Assembly: GCF_040115645.1 (NCBI RefSeq)
Contig: NC_089545.1
Coordinates: 4,588,001 to 4,652,000 of the forward strand
Reading direction: 5' to 3'
Source: Euwallacea fornicatus
Taxonomy: Eukaryota > Arthropoda > Insecta > Coleoptera > Curculionidae
DNA: 64,000 bases
A model generated the notes under the pieces. The model did no database searches. It was not told the DNA's origin and was given only the letters and a program-made list of their open reading frames with translations. Made by a program: the position numbers and the translations under genes. Shown here in pieces: positions 36,505 through 48,950 of this stretch. Within the stretch, counting starts at the first letter, position 1. Every line of letters begins with the position of its first letter.

Positions 36505-37989
36505 CATGCTCGAGGAATAACAGGTTTTTATCAAGTAAAATATGATTTTAAACGGACAATTTTAAACAAGTTTCCCTTATTTGCCTATTTTATAGGGCGT
36601 AAGTAGCGCGAGGGTTAGATTTGATCATAAGTAAATCACGGAAACTGGTCACATTTAATGTGCAGAAATTTTATAATGAATCTAGATTTATATAGAAATC
36701 TATATAAATCTATGACATTCTTTTTGCGAATTCAATGGCTGTTACAACGAAAATTTGGAATTAAAATATTTTCTAGTTTCTCAAATGGCTCACAGAGGGA
36801 GTAATTATAAAATGCCGATACAGCACGGATTGCATGGAAATTTTCCCCAACCGACAGCTTCTTAATTTTTTATTTTAGTTTTTTTTATTAGAAATTCTCT
36901 GCTTAAAAAAATTTCAAATAGTGCAGCATTCACAGAAAGCCAAGAGTTATTATATTTACCATTAGTGCCAAAGCTAAAATTTCCTTGGTTGAAAAATGAT
37001 TACAAAGAAACGTAACGAAACGCACCTATGAGGTCATTCAGGTTCACGTATTGTCCTCTAATACGCCAATTTAACGTACTTACTATTTGGCGGCACATTT
37101 AGCTTTAAAATTGGTACTATTAAAGGTTTAATATCAAGGCTATTGAAAACCATTCATTTTGATCGACATTAAAACGAACAAAAAAGTATTTCACGGATAT
37201 TGTGTTGATAGTTGTTCTGAGGTAGAGCAAAAATAATCATTTGAGGAACATAATAATATCGTTAAATTGATTACTTTTTAGTTTTTATACCATTTTCAAT
37301 TTTGCCGAACAACATTTATCATAGATCCACTTTTTTTAATTTCCTAAACCTCAAAGCTTTTACTACTATCTTGTTTCCAATTTTGGTTAAATATCCCTGT
37401 CAATCGAGCAATTATTCACTTGAACAATCATATAATTGAATTTAACATAAAAAAAGTGGATAAAAGCGTTTTTGTGCGTAACCAATGGGTCGGAAAACCG
37501 GAAATAGTTGTTTTGAACTATTCAAAGCATGCAACTTTCATCGCTTCTCATGGTTTTTGTTATCTTATACAGGCAAAGCTTGATTTATACTTTTGTTGTC
37601 TGTTCACACGCAAAAATGGTTTTATCGTTATTAGATGATGAGAAGTAAAAGTAATAAAATTTGAATATATTGAAGTAAAGAATGTGATACGTTTTAAATC
37701 TTTTTTGACAAGTAATATCCAGTTTAACAGTCACACTCCTACTTTGCATATCTGAGAAATTAATATTTGCCACATTGTTCGAAATCATTTCAAAAATGTG
37801 TGCTTTTGTTGATAGATATATTAAGTAACGTAGAAACCCGAACACTCACTATAAATATTCTGATTTCGCTAATAATTTATACAAATATTTATGATGTTGC
37901 ATAAAAAATGTGATTATATTTTCAGCCTTATAGGCCTGCATATTTCGGATATTTTTTTTAATTATTGCTGTGAAGAATTGAAAAACTAA
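36505..37989. other. Gene-poor DNA with an A+T palindrome
   Basis: No exon. At 36683-36712 a 30-bp near-perfect palindrome has 13-bp arms TAGATTTATATAG and a 4-bp loop. Confidence 0.35.
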
Positions 37990-38830
37990 CTTTTGATGTG
38001 ACGGCTACCGGGCGTATTCGCAGAAGAACACCACTTCAAGATCGTTGCCTAAGATTGTTTGCTATACTGGATGGATTCCCTGCAACCAGAACAGTTACCA
38101 ATCAGTGGTTTACAGAACACGGGAGGATTATTGTAATACGAAATGTATAACGACGAATCAGAAGCTTTGGACCATTTTCGTATCGACCAAAATTTTTTTT
38201 TCCTTTAACTCCGGAACACAAACAACTTGATTGGAGCAGAGAAAAATTGGCCTGGAAAAAGGAGTGGAATGCAATAGTCTTCAGCAACAAATCCAGGTTC
38301 TATTTGGACATGCATGACTATCGAACAAGGATTACAAGACGGCATGGGGGAACCACTAGCTATTGTCGAGAGGCCATTCATCGTGTTGTTGGCGTTATGG
38401 TCTGGAGTACCATTACCTATAACTCTAGGTCACCCCTAGCATTTATTAGAACGAATATGACCACATGGCGGTACATTTAAGACATAATGGAACCTTATTT
38501 GATCCCAAACTTAAAAACCCTCCAAAATCCCAACTTTCAACAAGACAAGGGGCAGCATTGGAGTACTTTCAACAAGTTCAAATTGAACTGCTGCCTAGGC
38601 CTCCAAGATCTCCAGATTTATCTCCAATTGAACACATGTGGGATATTATCGGTAGGAGATAGCGAACTTTCCAACCGTCTCCTCAAACTCTCGCAACTTT
38701 TCGACATGACACAGAAATTGCCTGAAATAAAATACCACAGGAGGGTATTAAAAACCTCATGAGGAGTATGCCTGCGAGCATTAACGAGTGTGTGAGAAAT
38801 CGTGGCGCAGTGGTACATTATTAATTACTG
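37990..38830 (+). pseudogene. Tc1-like DDE transposase, frame-broken
   Basis: Pieces in all three plus frames line up in order with a Tc1-family transposase. They are RRTPLQDRC (end of the helix-turn-helix region), NQWFTEHGR, LTPEHKQL, WKKEWNAIVFSNKSRF, VVGVMVW, NSRSPLAFIR, NFQQDKGQHW, RPPRSPDLSPIEHMWDI and a final RGAVVH-like end. At least two frameshifts break it. The first catalytic Asp, expected in FSDESRF, reads Asn here (FSNKSRF); the second Asp (QQD) and the Glu (SPIEH) are kept. It is inactive. A TIR element follows immediately downstream. Confidence 0.85.
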
Positions 38831-38956
38831 GATTAAAATTATATAATTTTCTTGCTACTTTAATTATTTACTTAGTTCGGTTCCTCTGGCATTTGTACAA
38901 AATGTTTTCGAAATCGGAACATTTTCACGGGATGTTCAGGTTTCTATATCACTTAA

Positions 38957-39544
38957 TATACAGTGTGTTTTTTAATGAATGAAAAAAAAATTAAATTGGT
39001 GAATCAAGAGCCTATTTTAAGATAAAAATTTCATATAAAGGGATGTCCTAAATTGCTTCCATTTTGATTTATCATTTTATCACTTCCTTATGCCAATTGA
39101 AGCGAATAAAGTTAGATATTTTAGTAAATATCTCTTAAACTGTTGTTCCTAATAAAAGGCTGAACAGACAAAAAAGTGAATAAAAGATATAAGGGATGAA
39201 ATGAAGTTAATGAATAAAATTTAAAAATGTTGTAAAAAAAGTTCAGATGTATTATAAAATATTGAGCACGACCCTGAAAAATGTGATGCCGTGAAAAGCA
39301 TTTTAAATAATTATTATTTCAGTTTATTCGTAATGCTAAAATAATTATTACTGTCAATTTTGAGTTCATTATTTTTGCAAACAACAGAAAAATAAATTAA
39401 AATCGAAAAAAAATAGAACTTCAACACCATGTAAATCAAAATGGAACTAATTTAAGATCTTTCTGTATATGAAGTTTTTATCTTAAAATAAGCTCAATCT
39501 TCACTCATTTCATTTTTTACGATCCATTAGAAACACCCTGTTTA
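38957..39544. mobile_element. TIR element with about 120-bp arms
   Basis: The left end TATACAGTGTGTTTTTTAATG and the inverted right end TAAACAGGGTGTTTCTAATGG open arms of about 120 bp. Inner landmarks are TATTTTAAGATAAAAA-TTCATATA and TTCCATTTTGATTT. 588 bp in total and non-coding. It sits about 130 bp after the broken Tc1-like gene but has different end sequence and is probably an independent insertion. Confidence 0.7.
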
Positions 39545-41574
39545 TCAGCTTTTCTACTCTACACATATAAGCATAATAGGGTACTTACATACTAAACATT
39601 AATCAATAAACAAATTGGAGCAAATACCTACCTAAAACCATTTTCCTTTGAACTGAATTAAGTGGTTAAATTTCACCTCAGCATAGAAAGTAAGAAAACA
39701 AAAACATCAGTTATATCTCATTGATAAATCTCACAGCCCATCCTTAGCATGAACCAGACCACCTATTACTGCCTTACTTGAGGCTAGAATTCTCGTAACA
39801 CAGATTTATCGGCTGTCACGATAAAATAATAATCTACAATGATCTAATTTATTACATACTTTGTCTGAGTTTTAATCACACAGATTAGAATTTAACTTTC
39901 CTCTCAGGCCCACTCTATCGCCGGCAGCAGCCTACTCTACCTGTCAATGCGACACCGAAAGAGTTTATATTAGTACTTTTATTTGATACTTTCCTATCAT
40001 TGCATCAAGAATTGTCTGATAATCCACTAGCAAACAATAGACCATGACGTTGTTACATTATCGTGTTGGTACAGTTTATGGGCAAAAAAAAAAGAATCAA
40101 TACAAAGTCTTCACCAACACATCCGGCACACCCATATATTATCAGTGGCCGGCATTCCTCTGAATCTAAAGACGGACACCGATCACGTCAAGTAGGTCAC
40201 CACCTGACCCCGACAATGTCTTTCACGGCCGATTAGTACCATTCTTCTTTTTCCGGTCCTTTCTAGCTGTTTTTACAAATGAAGCTGATCTTGTTTGTGA
40301 CAATAATTCTTCTTACAGGATACCCGCTGACGTAATTTCGTTCTATTGACCTGTGATAGTACATGGTGTTGGTCGACTTTTTGTTACTGATTCTAAACTG
40401 AGATAAAAATGCTTTTATTTCAACAATGGTAAGGTTTGATCTTCTTCAAAGACAACCAAATCAAATTGGAAGCAATTTATTCCTTCTTCTTTGTTGGTTA
40501 GTACTTACAGATCGAAAACGTCCGTGACAGAGTTCGGTAAACTCTAGTGCCTTCAGGACCCACTAAAAAATCCTTTCATGGCATATGGAGACTTTAAAGG
40601 AAGATGTCGATAAAGGTACTTTTTTGATGCGCTTAGAATTGTCAGTGGATTTGCTCTTATCAACTTATCATCGATCGAATTATGAGAGCAGGCGTTCCGG
40701 ATTGAGAAACCATTCCCAAAGTTCAAAATATGTGGTAGTTTTATTGACATCAAACATAGACATACCTTTTTCAGTCGTGTTCCCACTAATCTATCGAAGA
40801 TTTGACACTGAGCCCCCTAAAACTCTTGCGGTTCGCGACAAGACCCAAACTTTGGACTGAGAAAAACCCAGGACCCTTTAATGCCTTCATCGCATAAAAG
40901 TTCCTTAGTTGCAACCTTTCGATATTTCGATTGGTTACCTCCGATAGCGTCGATGAGCTAACTTTCCAAAAAAATCAGCAGTTTCGTTAATAAGTCGATC
41001 CACAATTAATCGAAAGGTCCTACCAAAAAAGCAGATTGAGCTTTTGAAGAAAGATCACGTGTGCTTTTGTAAATTTCGCTTTAAGTAATTTTCGAAATAG
41101 AGAAATCCATTGGACTCATACCGGGAGAACTAGGTGGCCGACGAAGAAAGGGCAAATTGGTTTTTTAGAAATAACTAGCGCTTTTGAAACTTGAAATAAA
41201 AATGCCAGCTCTTTGTTCGAAAAATTTAAGGTTGTATGCATAGCTTTAACTCTAAATGTCTCTCTCGTAGCATAGCATATTCTATTAGTTATCGAGGAAA
41301 ATATTACAGAATGCTTTCAAGGCCACTGGAGCTACTACATTGCACATAGCCATTCGATTCGGGTCAAATGTTTTTTTATTTAAGGACATTTTCTTATAGC
41401 AAACAAGTTAATTATTATTGTTAGTTATGGTAACAACAGGCCAATCAATTAGGTTCTCTTGACCTAATACCCATGTTAATATTCTCTTAATAACTTAAAA
41501 CAAAACATTATCACATGTATTTTTTCCTGTATACTTCAATTTCTTTACTTATTTTTTGCCGTTTCAGAGGCAAA
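39545..41574. other. Upstream region of lectin gene with transposase relic
   Basis: The lectin start codon is preceded by a clear acceptor (GCCGTTTCAG ending at 41567), so a 5' UTR exon must lie upstream, perhaps within this region. I could not place it. The minus strand at 41102-41143 reads RPPSSPGMSPMDFS, a decayed form of the mariner-superfamily PPRSPDLTPLDFF motif. Confidence 0.4.
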
Positions 41575-44213
41575 ATGATCAAACACATAACCCTCCTTCT
41601 CATGGGGGCAACAGTAATCTTGGCCCAAAGAAGATTGGCCCTTCCAGACCCCAGAAGTTGTGCGAACAGTAAGACTTCATTCATAATTTTTTCTATAAAA
41701 GGCTCATTCTTATGCTATAGGAGTACGACACGCAACATACAGGGATGCTAGAGGCGTCACACACTCATATTTCTTCAGTTGGGAACATGCTCCAACCAGG
41801 AACTTGGAAGTCGACTGGTTGGATGCCAGAAATATCTGTAGGAGGCACTGTATGGACGCCGTCTCATTGGAAACTCCACAAGAAAATGAATTCGTTAAAC
41901 AGAGGATAATTAGAGGAAATGTCAGGTAAATAATATTAAATTGTAAAATAGATAAATAATCCTAATCGCAAATTTATTCGCAGATATATCTGGACGTCGG
42001 GTCGCAAGTGTAACTTCGCTGGTTGTGACCGTCCAGACCTGCAACCTCCAAACATTAATGGGTGGTTCTGGTCGGGTTCCGGAGCTAAAATCGGACCAAC
42101 CACTCAAAGAAATTCTGGTGACTGGAGTCAGACTGGAGGATACGGTCAACCCCAACCCGACAACAGAGAAGCTGCACAGGTAAGACCAAACTGCATATTA
42201 TAATGTGGCAAAAATTTATGATATTGGGGAATTTTATTTCTATTATACCGAGATGTTTCCTTTTCCGTGAAGACCTGTTGAGACTCTCAATTTTTCTTAA
42301 AAATGTCGCTCCTCAAACCCATTTGAACTCAAGAGTTCTTAAGTTGGTTCTTTGGAAGGTCCAAGTAAAGAACTCGAAGTTAGCGTTCTCAAAAGAGATT
42401 CTCTCAGAATTCCAAGAGATTAAGCGAGAATAAACACGTTCATATTTCGGAAACGATTTTTATTCATATGCGATCAGCGTATGATTTGCATTTTTTTAAA
42501 ATAAAGTTTTGTAAGTTTAGCTTTTAATAATTGTCGAAGTAGAAAAATTTAATGGAGCCATATCGAGAGAATTAGGTGGCCAAAGAACAATAGGGTCTTA
42601 TGAATTTCATAAAACCTACCAGATAATTATTTTTTCTGACATTTTTGCTAATTATTGAACAATATGCGATATATTAGAAATTCCAAACCGTTTCTAAATT
42701 AAACGAGGACCTTAAACTTTGATTGGCCAATATCGATGGCATACTACAAAAACGTTTAGGGTAGTAAAATGCAAGCTCACGCCCAAAAAATATCACCCCG
42801 TAAATTTTGGAATTGGCGTTAGATGGCAAGGAACTCTTGGAAAAAATGCGCATCTCGTATTTAAATTGTTGTAAATATCTGAAAAATTGGAAAAGTTGCA
42901 AAGAAAAACAAAAAAAAATCTTTATATTTTGAATCATTTTTGTTTATTAATATGCGTTTTTCAAATCATCTTATTTTTCACTTTTCTACAATTCCCTGAA
43001 AACACTCAAATTAAAAGTGACACATCCTGTAGATACACTTCCTTTTAAATCAGTACACTTAATAGAGGATACATCGTAACATTCCTAATTGAAATTGCTG
43101 TGAAGATTTGCAAACATGATTTTGATGATGATGTCGTAAATTGTTAATTCATCGTTAGTTGAAATCGTTCAAAGTCAAGTTAAAACGGAATAAAACATTT
43201 TTGTTATTTGATAATAATTCAGTAAGAATTCAGTGAGTAAGTACTGCCTCAGAAATGTAATAAGCAACAAAGACCAATCAAAGTCGAGTTATGATCCTTG
43301 TAATAACTATTACTCATTTCGAAATTTGAAAAATAAACAAAAGGGGTGCCGGTTCCGTGATAAAGAACATGTGCCTGCCGTATTTTTAGCAGACCTCTGG
43401 TCAATTCCACTTCACAAAGTTTTACTTATTGTGCTAAATAATAATCCATATTCTATTGACTTTTTCCGATAGCATCTAAGTACCTGCCTATATAAATAAT
43501 ATTAAGTACAATAATTCAAATTAAGCTACTCGTGTTCGAGAATATTTTGATTAGGAATTTTGAATACAGGGATAAAACAGAGATAGGTAAAACGGTATGC
43601 ACAATTTTTATCTTTCAAGTATCTTCGATGTTTTTCTTAATACTTTAGTAATTTATTACTTTTTTTAAGTCCATAGCTACACCATATAAAGGAGATATAT
43701 GACCGCAATATATTAATTAAGCATTAACACAATTTACGGTTTCATTTTTTTTCTATTCAGCATTGTAAACATAAGTGTTACCAGGAAATTGCTTACAATT
43801 GACAAGGCGCTTTCATATTCACGAAGACCCTTGACGATAATGCTGCTTTGTCTATGGTCCATATCATTAAAAATACTGTTCATACACATGACTCCTTCTA
43901 CTAGACCAACATCCGCTATACATATAAAATCATAATTCTAGATTCCTCACTAAAACTCCCTTACTTTCCTAATTTCTGCATGGAAGCGGCACCTATTCAC
44001 GATAAATGTTGATGTCTACTCTATTCACATTCTTATAACTTTTTCGTTCATCAGGGTAATGATGAATCCTGCCTGGCTGTCCTCAACAACTTCTACAATG
44101 ATGGCACTAAGTGGCATGATGTAGCTTGCCACCATCTGAAACCCTTCGTCTGCGAAGACAGCGAAGAGCTTCTCAACTTCGTGGCTTCCAGAAATCCAGG
44201 AATCCGTCTTTAA
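41575..44213 (+). CDS. Secreted C-type lectin domain protein
   Basis: Four coding exons give 217 residues: 41575-41668, 41721-41925, 41984-42179 and 44055-44213, all GT-AG and in phase. Residues 1-17 are a signal peptide (MIKHITLLLMGATVILA). A single C-type lectin domain fills about residues 45-205. Landmarks are YFFSWEH, WLDARNICRRHCMDAVSLET (the typical W-A-x2-C-x6-L-x2-x3-E helix region), a conserved Cys pair before GWFWSG, a QPD triplet in the calcium-loop region, then DESCLAVL and KWHDVACHHLKPFVCE with the last paired cysteines. QPD often goes with galactose-type binding, but the loop is atypical and binding is not proven. The role is probably extracellular recognition or a matrix function, by inference. 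The third intron is 1875 bp and contains a transposase relic. AATAAA lies at 44622-44627. A coding-exon-free 5' UTR exon is expected upstream. Confidence 0.9.
42535..42590 (-). pseudogene. Transposase motif fragment inside lectin intron
   Basis: The minus strand reads WPPNSLDMAPLNF, another decayed copy of the PPRSPDLTPLDFF transposase motif, inside the 1875-bp third intron of the lectin gene. It is closely similar in sequence to the relic at 41102-41143. Confidence 0.45.
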
Positions 44214-45240
44214 GACTTTCATCAGCAACAGGGCAAGAAAGTGAATGTATCTATAAATCTGGTAGTAAATTCTAAAAACCTTTTTACACAGTTGCAACAA
44301 CTATTTACACTTCTTTAATCGATAGATGAGACCGTTCACTAACTTCCACGTGTACCTTACTGTCACTCACAGTTTTAGAAGTGTAGAACGAAATTACTTA
44401 GTTTATGCAGTATGGTAATTGACTTCGTGCAAGATCTATAAGAAGAAAGATCAATAAGAAATTATGTATGTTTTTCAAAAGGATTTTATGCGACGTTGTG
44501 AATTAGCTCTACTTTCCTCTAAGTATATGCCAGATACCTTATTTCTGCTTGTGAATATTGCTTTTTCTTTTCTATCTCTTCGACTGTAGTAATTTTATAT
44601 TTTTTACGTAGAATTGGTATTAATAAACTTTATTTATGTGTCTTTTTAATTTTGCTTTTAACTTTGTTTAGAACAGAGTGGCCCAGATCGGATATGTACT
44701 CACATGCATAGTCTGCCCTCAGTCATTATTACAGACGGAGATTGAAAATTTGTCCGCTCCTGTTTTTTAACGGCCGCTATTTTTTAAATCAAAATTGAAA
44801 TCTGCTCAAAATTACCTTATCCGTGGCCCAATTCATTCAATCTTTTGTGAGCCAATTCCCCATAAAAACTAATTTTATGGAATTTAAACTTTTTATTTTC
44901 TCCCGATATATCAATTTTCAGAACTTAACCACGATTCCTTTATTCGTGGAATATTCGTGACGAAGCAAGTCGAAGACCAAATTTGTCCAAGACCAATAAA
45001 ACCCTTGCTGTTCGAGTTGCCTATCACATTTCTCTACGATTACGTTTATAATTCTATGAATCATGAAGACAAAATGATGAATTGTCGATATATGTATGAT
45101 GTGATGGAGAAATTGAACTTTATTTTAGTGTTCCTTTAAGTACTTTTATGGTGCACCCTCATGTGCGTAAGTGTGACGCAATGTAACAGCGTTCTGGTAC
45201 ATAAATTATTAACATAACCACACGATTTGCATATACGCGG
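44214..45240. other. Intergenic, lectin 3' region
   Basis: Contains the likely lectin 3' UTR to about 44640. No further exon recognised. Confidence 0.4.
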
Positions 45241-45251
45241 TGATACGTATA

Positions 45252-45897
45252 CAGATATCACCAGTTCAAGTCGCAACATAGGAATTGTGCAAGTGGGAGA
45301 AAGACGGCATAAGTTTTCACGTGCCTCCGAGAAAGAGCAACGATGTGGGAGAAGTCAGTCCAGATCCAATTGCCATATCTCTCCCTGTTTCAGAATTTTT
45401 ACTGAAATAAGTTCTAGTGATGGATGAAATATTTATTATTATTATTTATTATGGAATAAATTAGATATATGTTTAGTAAATATGATGATCTAAATTCACT
45501 AATATTAGTTTATGATCTTTTCGTGGGTTCAAGACTGAGCCGGAGTACCGACTGTAGACTCGGGGTTAATTGATAAATAAAATGGAACGGTGTGTTTATC
45601 ATTTACAATTATATAAGAAAATAAGTAAATTAACCAGTGCAGGTTAGGAATTTAAGGAATTTCAGTTTTAACACGTGGAGTCTATTTATTTACAATGTTT
45701 TTTGCTCTGATATTTCAGAAAATTTCCTTCGCCACGAAAAGAGCAAAATTGATACTAATCTGAATATCGAAGTGGACGCGCTGGCCGAACTGACTCCGCC
45801 CACTTCGTTATTGGTCTTTGTCAGAAGCATATTAAATCTTGTGCGGTCCTTTTCCCACATGTAAAATTTCTATCTTTCGACTTGAACTGGTGATACC
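45252..45897. repeat. Inverted repeat pair, about 50-bp arms
   Basis: 45252-45308 and 45846-45897 are inverted copies: CCAGTTCAAGTCG near the outer ends, then a GTGGGA block further in. They enclose about 540 bp of non-coding sequence. Perhaps a decayed TIR element, though the ends do not carry the TACAGGGTG signature seen elsewhere. Confidence 0.5.
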
Positions 45898-46027
45898 TCT
45901 ATGTATAGCGTCTGTGTCCGCGTACATGTTCCTTGACTCAAAAAGAATGGTGATATCCGTTTTGAGCTAAGGCATGGTTGATCTGCAATATGTATTCTCT
46001 TTCGATCCTATATACTTTCCGTACATG

Positions 46028-46255
46028 TTAACAGGGCTAATGGTATGTAAACGAAACGTAGAAATGTGCACATGCTCCTAACCAAATGCCGTACACAAAC
46101 AAGGTTGATTCTCACTATAAATTCCATTTCCATACTATATATGGTCCATACATATTGCATACAATTTGATACTACACTATCAATAGGATAGACTGTATGT
46201 AAACACAACGGAGAAATGAGCACACACACTCGTAACTGAATGCGGTATATACATA
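46028..46255 (+). repeat. Degenerate direct repeat, about 155-bp spacing
   Basis: 46028-46105 and about 46187-46255 share the order TATGTAAACnnAACG, GAAATGnGCACA, CTCnTAAC and AATGC, in direct orientation. Two diverged units are visible. No coding content. Confidence 0.45.
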
Positions 46256-47428
46256 CATAGGTAGATACGAATCAGTTTGCCTAAACAATAATTTATGGAA
46301 CCTTTACTGAACAGAAACGATGTTGAAAATCGATGTATATCAAAAATATGCCTATATGTGATAAATATGCTGAAAAACTACATTATGATTACACATATTT
46401 GAAGTTCCTTACATTATGTTTGTGTTAAACAATCTATATATGAAGTCGGCTTAAACAAAATGGTAGACGATAGCCTGAAAGGAATCGTTTAGATGTAAAT
46501 TTCGGTGAGTTTGCGGAAAGTCCACGTGTCTAGTCGTGGAGAAAATATACCTAGTATATTCCACTCGCATATAATCGGCCTCATCCCCTCAAGAGAATTG
46601 ATTAACCCACCATACCTGAAACTATAGTACTTTTTTGATAAAAAAATAGATGATTAAAATGTTTCCCGCACACAAAAACTTCAGCAAGATATTTTTGCCC
46701 TCTATGGGTCAACATCATGGAATTTCTATAGTTACGAAACATTCTGTAGATGGGTTTCGATCAAATAGTTCTTAAGAAAATAATTTGGATACACGGAAAC
46801 GTTTTGCAAATCTCCCCACTGGTCTTGTATCTAGCTAGACAAATCTTCTAGGTAAAATTGAAGTTGAAATCTGGGTAAATTTGATGTAGAAATATATTTG
46901 TGAGGATTTCGAAATGTATTTAATTCTAAATGAAATGAATGTAGTGCCCTATTGACTAATGAGAACATAAACAGTATTGGGATAATAGTTTTTTTAATAT
47001 ATCAGAGTCATTTAAAGACCTTCACGTATACGTGATGGGATGCCTCATTCCTGACATATGAGTCTTTAGACCCTTTTGAAATGACAGGGAGCAGTGATTC
47101 GAGTTTTAAACATAAGGGAAGATGTTTACATCATGAATAATTTGTAGATACTTCAGGTTAAAACGAATTCATTTATTTTAAATAATAGGTATCTCTTAAG
47201 AGTATCACAAGTATTCAGCTTTCCTTAGCAATCCCTCATAAAGGGAAGAATGGCTTTTACTATCACTAAATTTGTTCGCGATTGCTTTAAAGCATTTGAA
47301 GTAATAAAATAAATATCTATATTACCTAAACAAAATAGAGTCTATTTCACATATAAAAATTGACAATATCCACAAACATGTCACATACATATATTTGGCC
47401 TCAAAAGATAATATCGTTTAATTAGACA
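46256..47428. other. Intergenic
   Basis: No exon recognised. TTTATT near 47169 could supply a minus-strand AATAAA for the BTB gene. Confidence 0.4.
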
Positions 47429-48727
47429 TTAAACTGGATAATATGCAATTCCTTTAATTAAAGTCCCATTGAAATCGTAGAAGTACATTTTCGAGTACCC
47501 TCTTTTCTTATCCATTAATTCGTCACTCATATAACTGCAAACAATACTAGATCTCTTTTCTGAGCAGTAATTTTTATAGGAAATTCTAATATCATAAATT
47601 TTATCAGGCCTTAACGTAACTGCAAAGCGTAGAGGTATAAACACTTGAGAATCATATGGAAATAAGTTGTTCATAATTGTGGGCTTCACAACATTTTTGT
47701 CCGAATATTGCTCACAAAACCTGATAACTATACAACCTTTGTATTCCTCGGCATCATTAAGGTTTACTGAGCAATTCATTTCAGTGCACAGCATCATCCC
47801 CGAGACTACCATTTCGGTACTGACAGAGACGCTAGAGATGAACTCCTCCGATGGTTGCAAATCGATTCTTCGGGCAATTTTGAATACTTTTTTAGATTTG
47901 CAAATATAAGGAACTAATTTGGCAAATTTTTCTACTGGTGGGTCACCATTCCACTCCACTTCACTACTAAGATATATTAAACTCTTATGCGTTAGCTCGT
48001 CAACGCAAGAGCACATAACTAAAACGTCGTTACAATACTCGCAAGTGATTTCCAAAAGCCATTTCTTATTTATGTGTTGTAGAATGTCTTCTTCTCTGAG
48101 GATTTCTATCACATTCTCTGGTTTGGCGCTAATACCTTTGAATTCACACTCTGTAATGGCCCAATCGAGTATTTTGCAAACGAGATCTATTTTTGTAATT
48201 ACAAGATCTTCCTTCAATATAGTCCGGAGAGTTGAAGGCTTCATGTGATAGTCACTAACAAAGACTCCGTTGACTCCATCCACAATGTCTTGGAAGCACT
48301 GATTTTTTATGGCATCCAGACTATAAAGCTCCGAGTACTCGTAACTGAGCACCAAAGTACTCAAAGTGAGATTGTCAGATATGTACTCTAAACATACTTC
48401 AACGAGGTCATCAAGAATATATTTCTTGGCAATATAAAACATCGACCAGGCGTTGAGTATACCCGTAAAAATAATACTTTCGGTGTAAATAAATTTCAGC
48501 ATTTGACTAAACTCGTCTACTTCAATGTCACAGAGAACAATTTCGTTTGAGGCAAGATTACCATAAAGCATTTTCTCGAAAACTAGGCTACTACATGCTA
48601 AAATCAGCCTATGGGCTTTTATCTCTTTGTCACCTATTTTAAAGGTGCAGTCGACAAATTTCTGATCGTGGAAGAAGTTGAGAAGACGGTCCTGTTTATA
48701 GTTGGGGTTAACAGAAATGGAATTCAT
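47429..48727 (-). CDS. BTB-BACK-PHR domain protein (BTBD6-like), single exon
   Basis: One uninterrupted frame of 432 residues (stop TAA at 47431-47429). The BTB domain covers about residues 15-105: DQKFVDCTFKIG, IKAHRLILACSSLVFEKMLYG (split here by position), IVLCDIEVDEFSQMLKFIYTE. A BACK region follows at about 110-225 and a C-terminal PHR-like beta domain at about 285-430. That is the order of the BTBD1/2/3/6 family. Known role of the family: substrate adaptors for Cullin-3 ubiquitin ligases, with PHR contacting the client. The sequence is divergent from the conserved members, which suggests a lineage-expanded paralogue. The ATG at 48727 follows TTGTTTCAG directly, so the coding exon may be spliced to a 5' UTR exon. 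A transposon arm begins about 100 bp upstream. The absence of introns fits a retrocopy or a simple expansion. Confidence 0.88.
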   Translation of the reverse strand: MNSISVNPNYKQDRLLNFFHDQKFVDCTFKIGDKEIKAHRLILACSSLVFEKMLYGNLASNEIVLCDIEVDEFSQMLKFIYTESIIFTGILNAWSMFYIAKKYILDDLVEVCLEYISDNLTLSTLVLSYEYSELYSLDAIKNQCFQDIVDGVNGVFVSDYHMKPSTLRTILKEDLVITKIDLVCKILDWAITECEFKGISAKPENVIEILREEDILQHINKKWLLEITCEYCNDVLVMCSCVDELTHKSLIYLSSEVEWNGDPPVEKFAKLVPYICKSKKVFKIARRIDLQPSEEFISSVSVSTEMVVSGMMLCTEMNCSVNLNDAEEYKGCIVIRFCEQYSDKNVVKPTIMNNLFPYDSQVFIPLRFAVTLRPDKIYDIRISYKNYCSEKRSSIVCSYMSDELMDKKRGYSKMYFYDFNGTLIKGIAYYPV

Positions 48728-48824
48728 CTGAAACAAGGAAAAAAATTCTCCTTCTTACCTTACCTTATGCAAAATTGAATAAGTAGGTACCTAGTATAAT
48801 TTGAGGAAATGAAAAAGCAAGAAT

Positions 48825-48950
48825 GCAGGGCATATATCATCATGGACATATTTCGGAGGAGTGATAGTACTCTGCAAAATAAAAAAAAAATGCTAATAGA
48901 TCCATGGTCAAAACTGCGCCATTTTCCATAGTGGTAAAGTTTTACATTTT
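48825..48950 (-). mobile_element. Solo foldback arm near BTB gene 5' end
   Basis: The minus strand repeats the arm seen at 15681-16239: CCATGGATCTATTAGCATTTT, then TTATTTTGCAGAGTAC, then GAAATATGTCCATGATGATAT (each by position). It lies about 100 bp upstream of the BTB start codon, so it occupies the promoter or 5' UTR region of that gene. Confidence 0.6.

Noticed and set aside
48727..48736. Upstream TTG start for the BTB protein
   Set aside because: The three extra codons lie inside a TTGTTTCAG acceptor-like sequence; the ATG at 48727 is the natural start.
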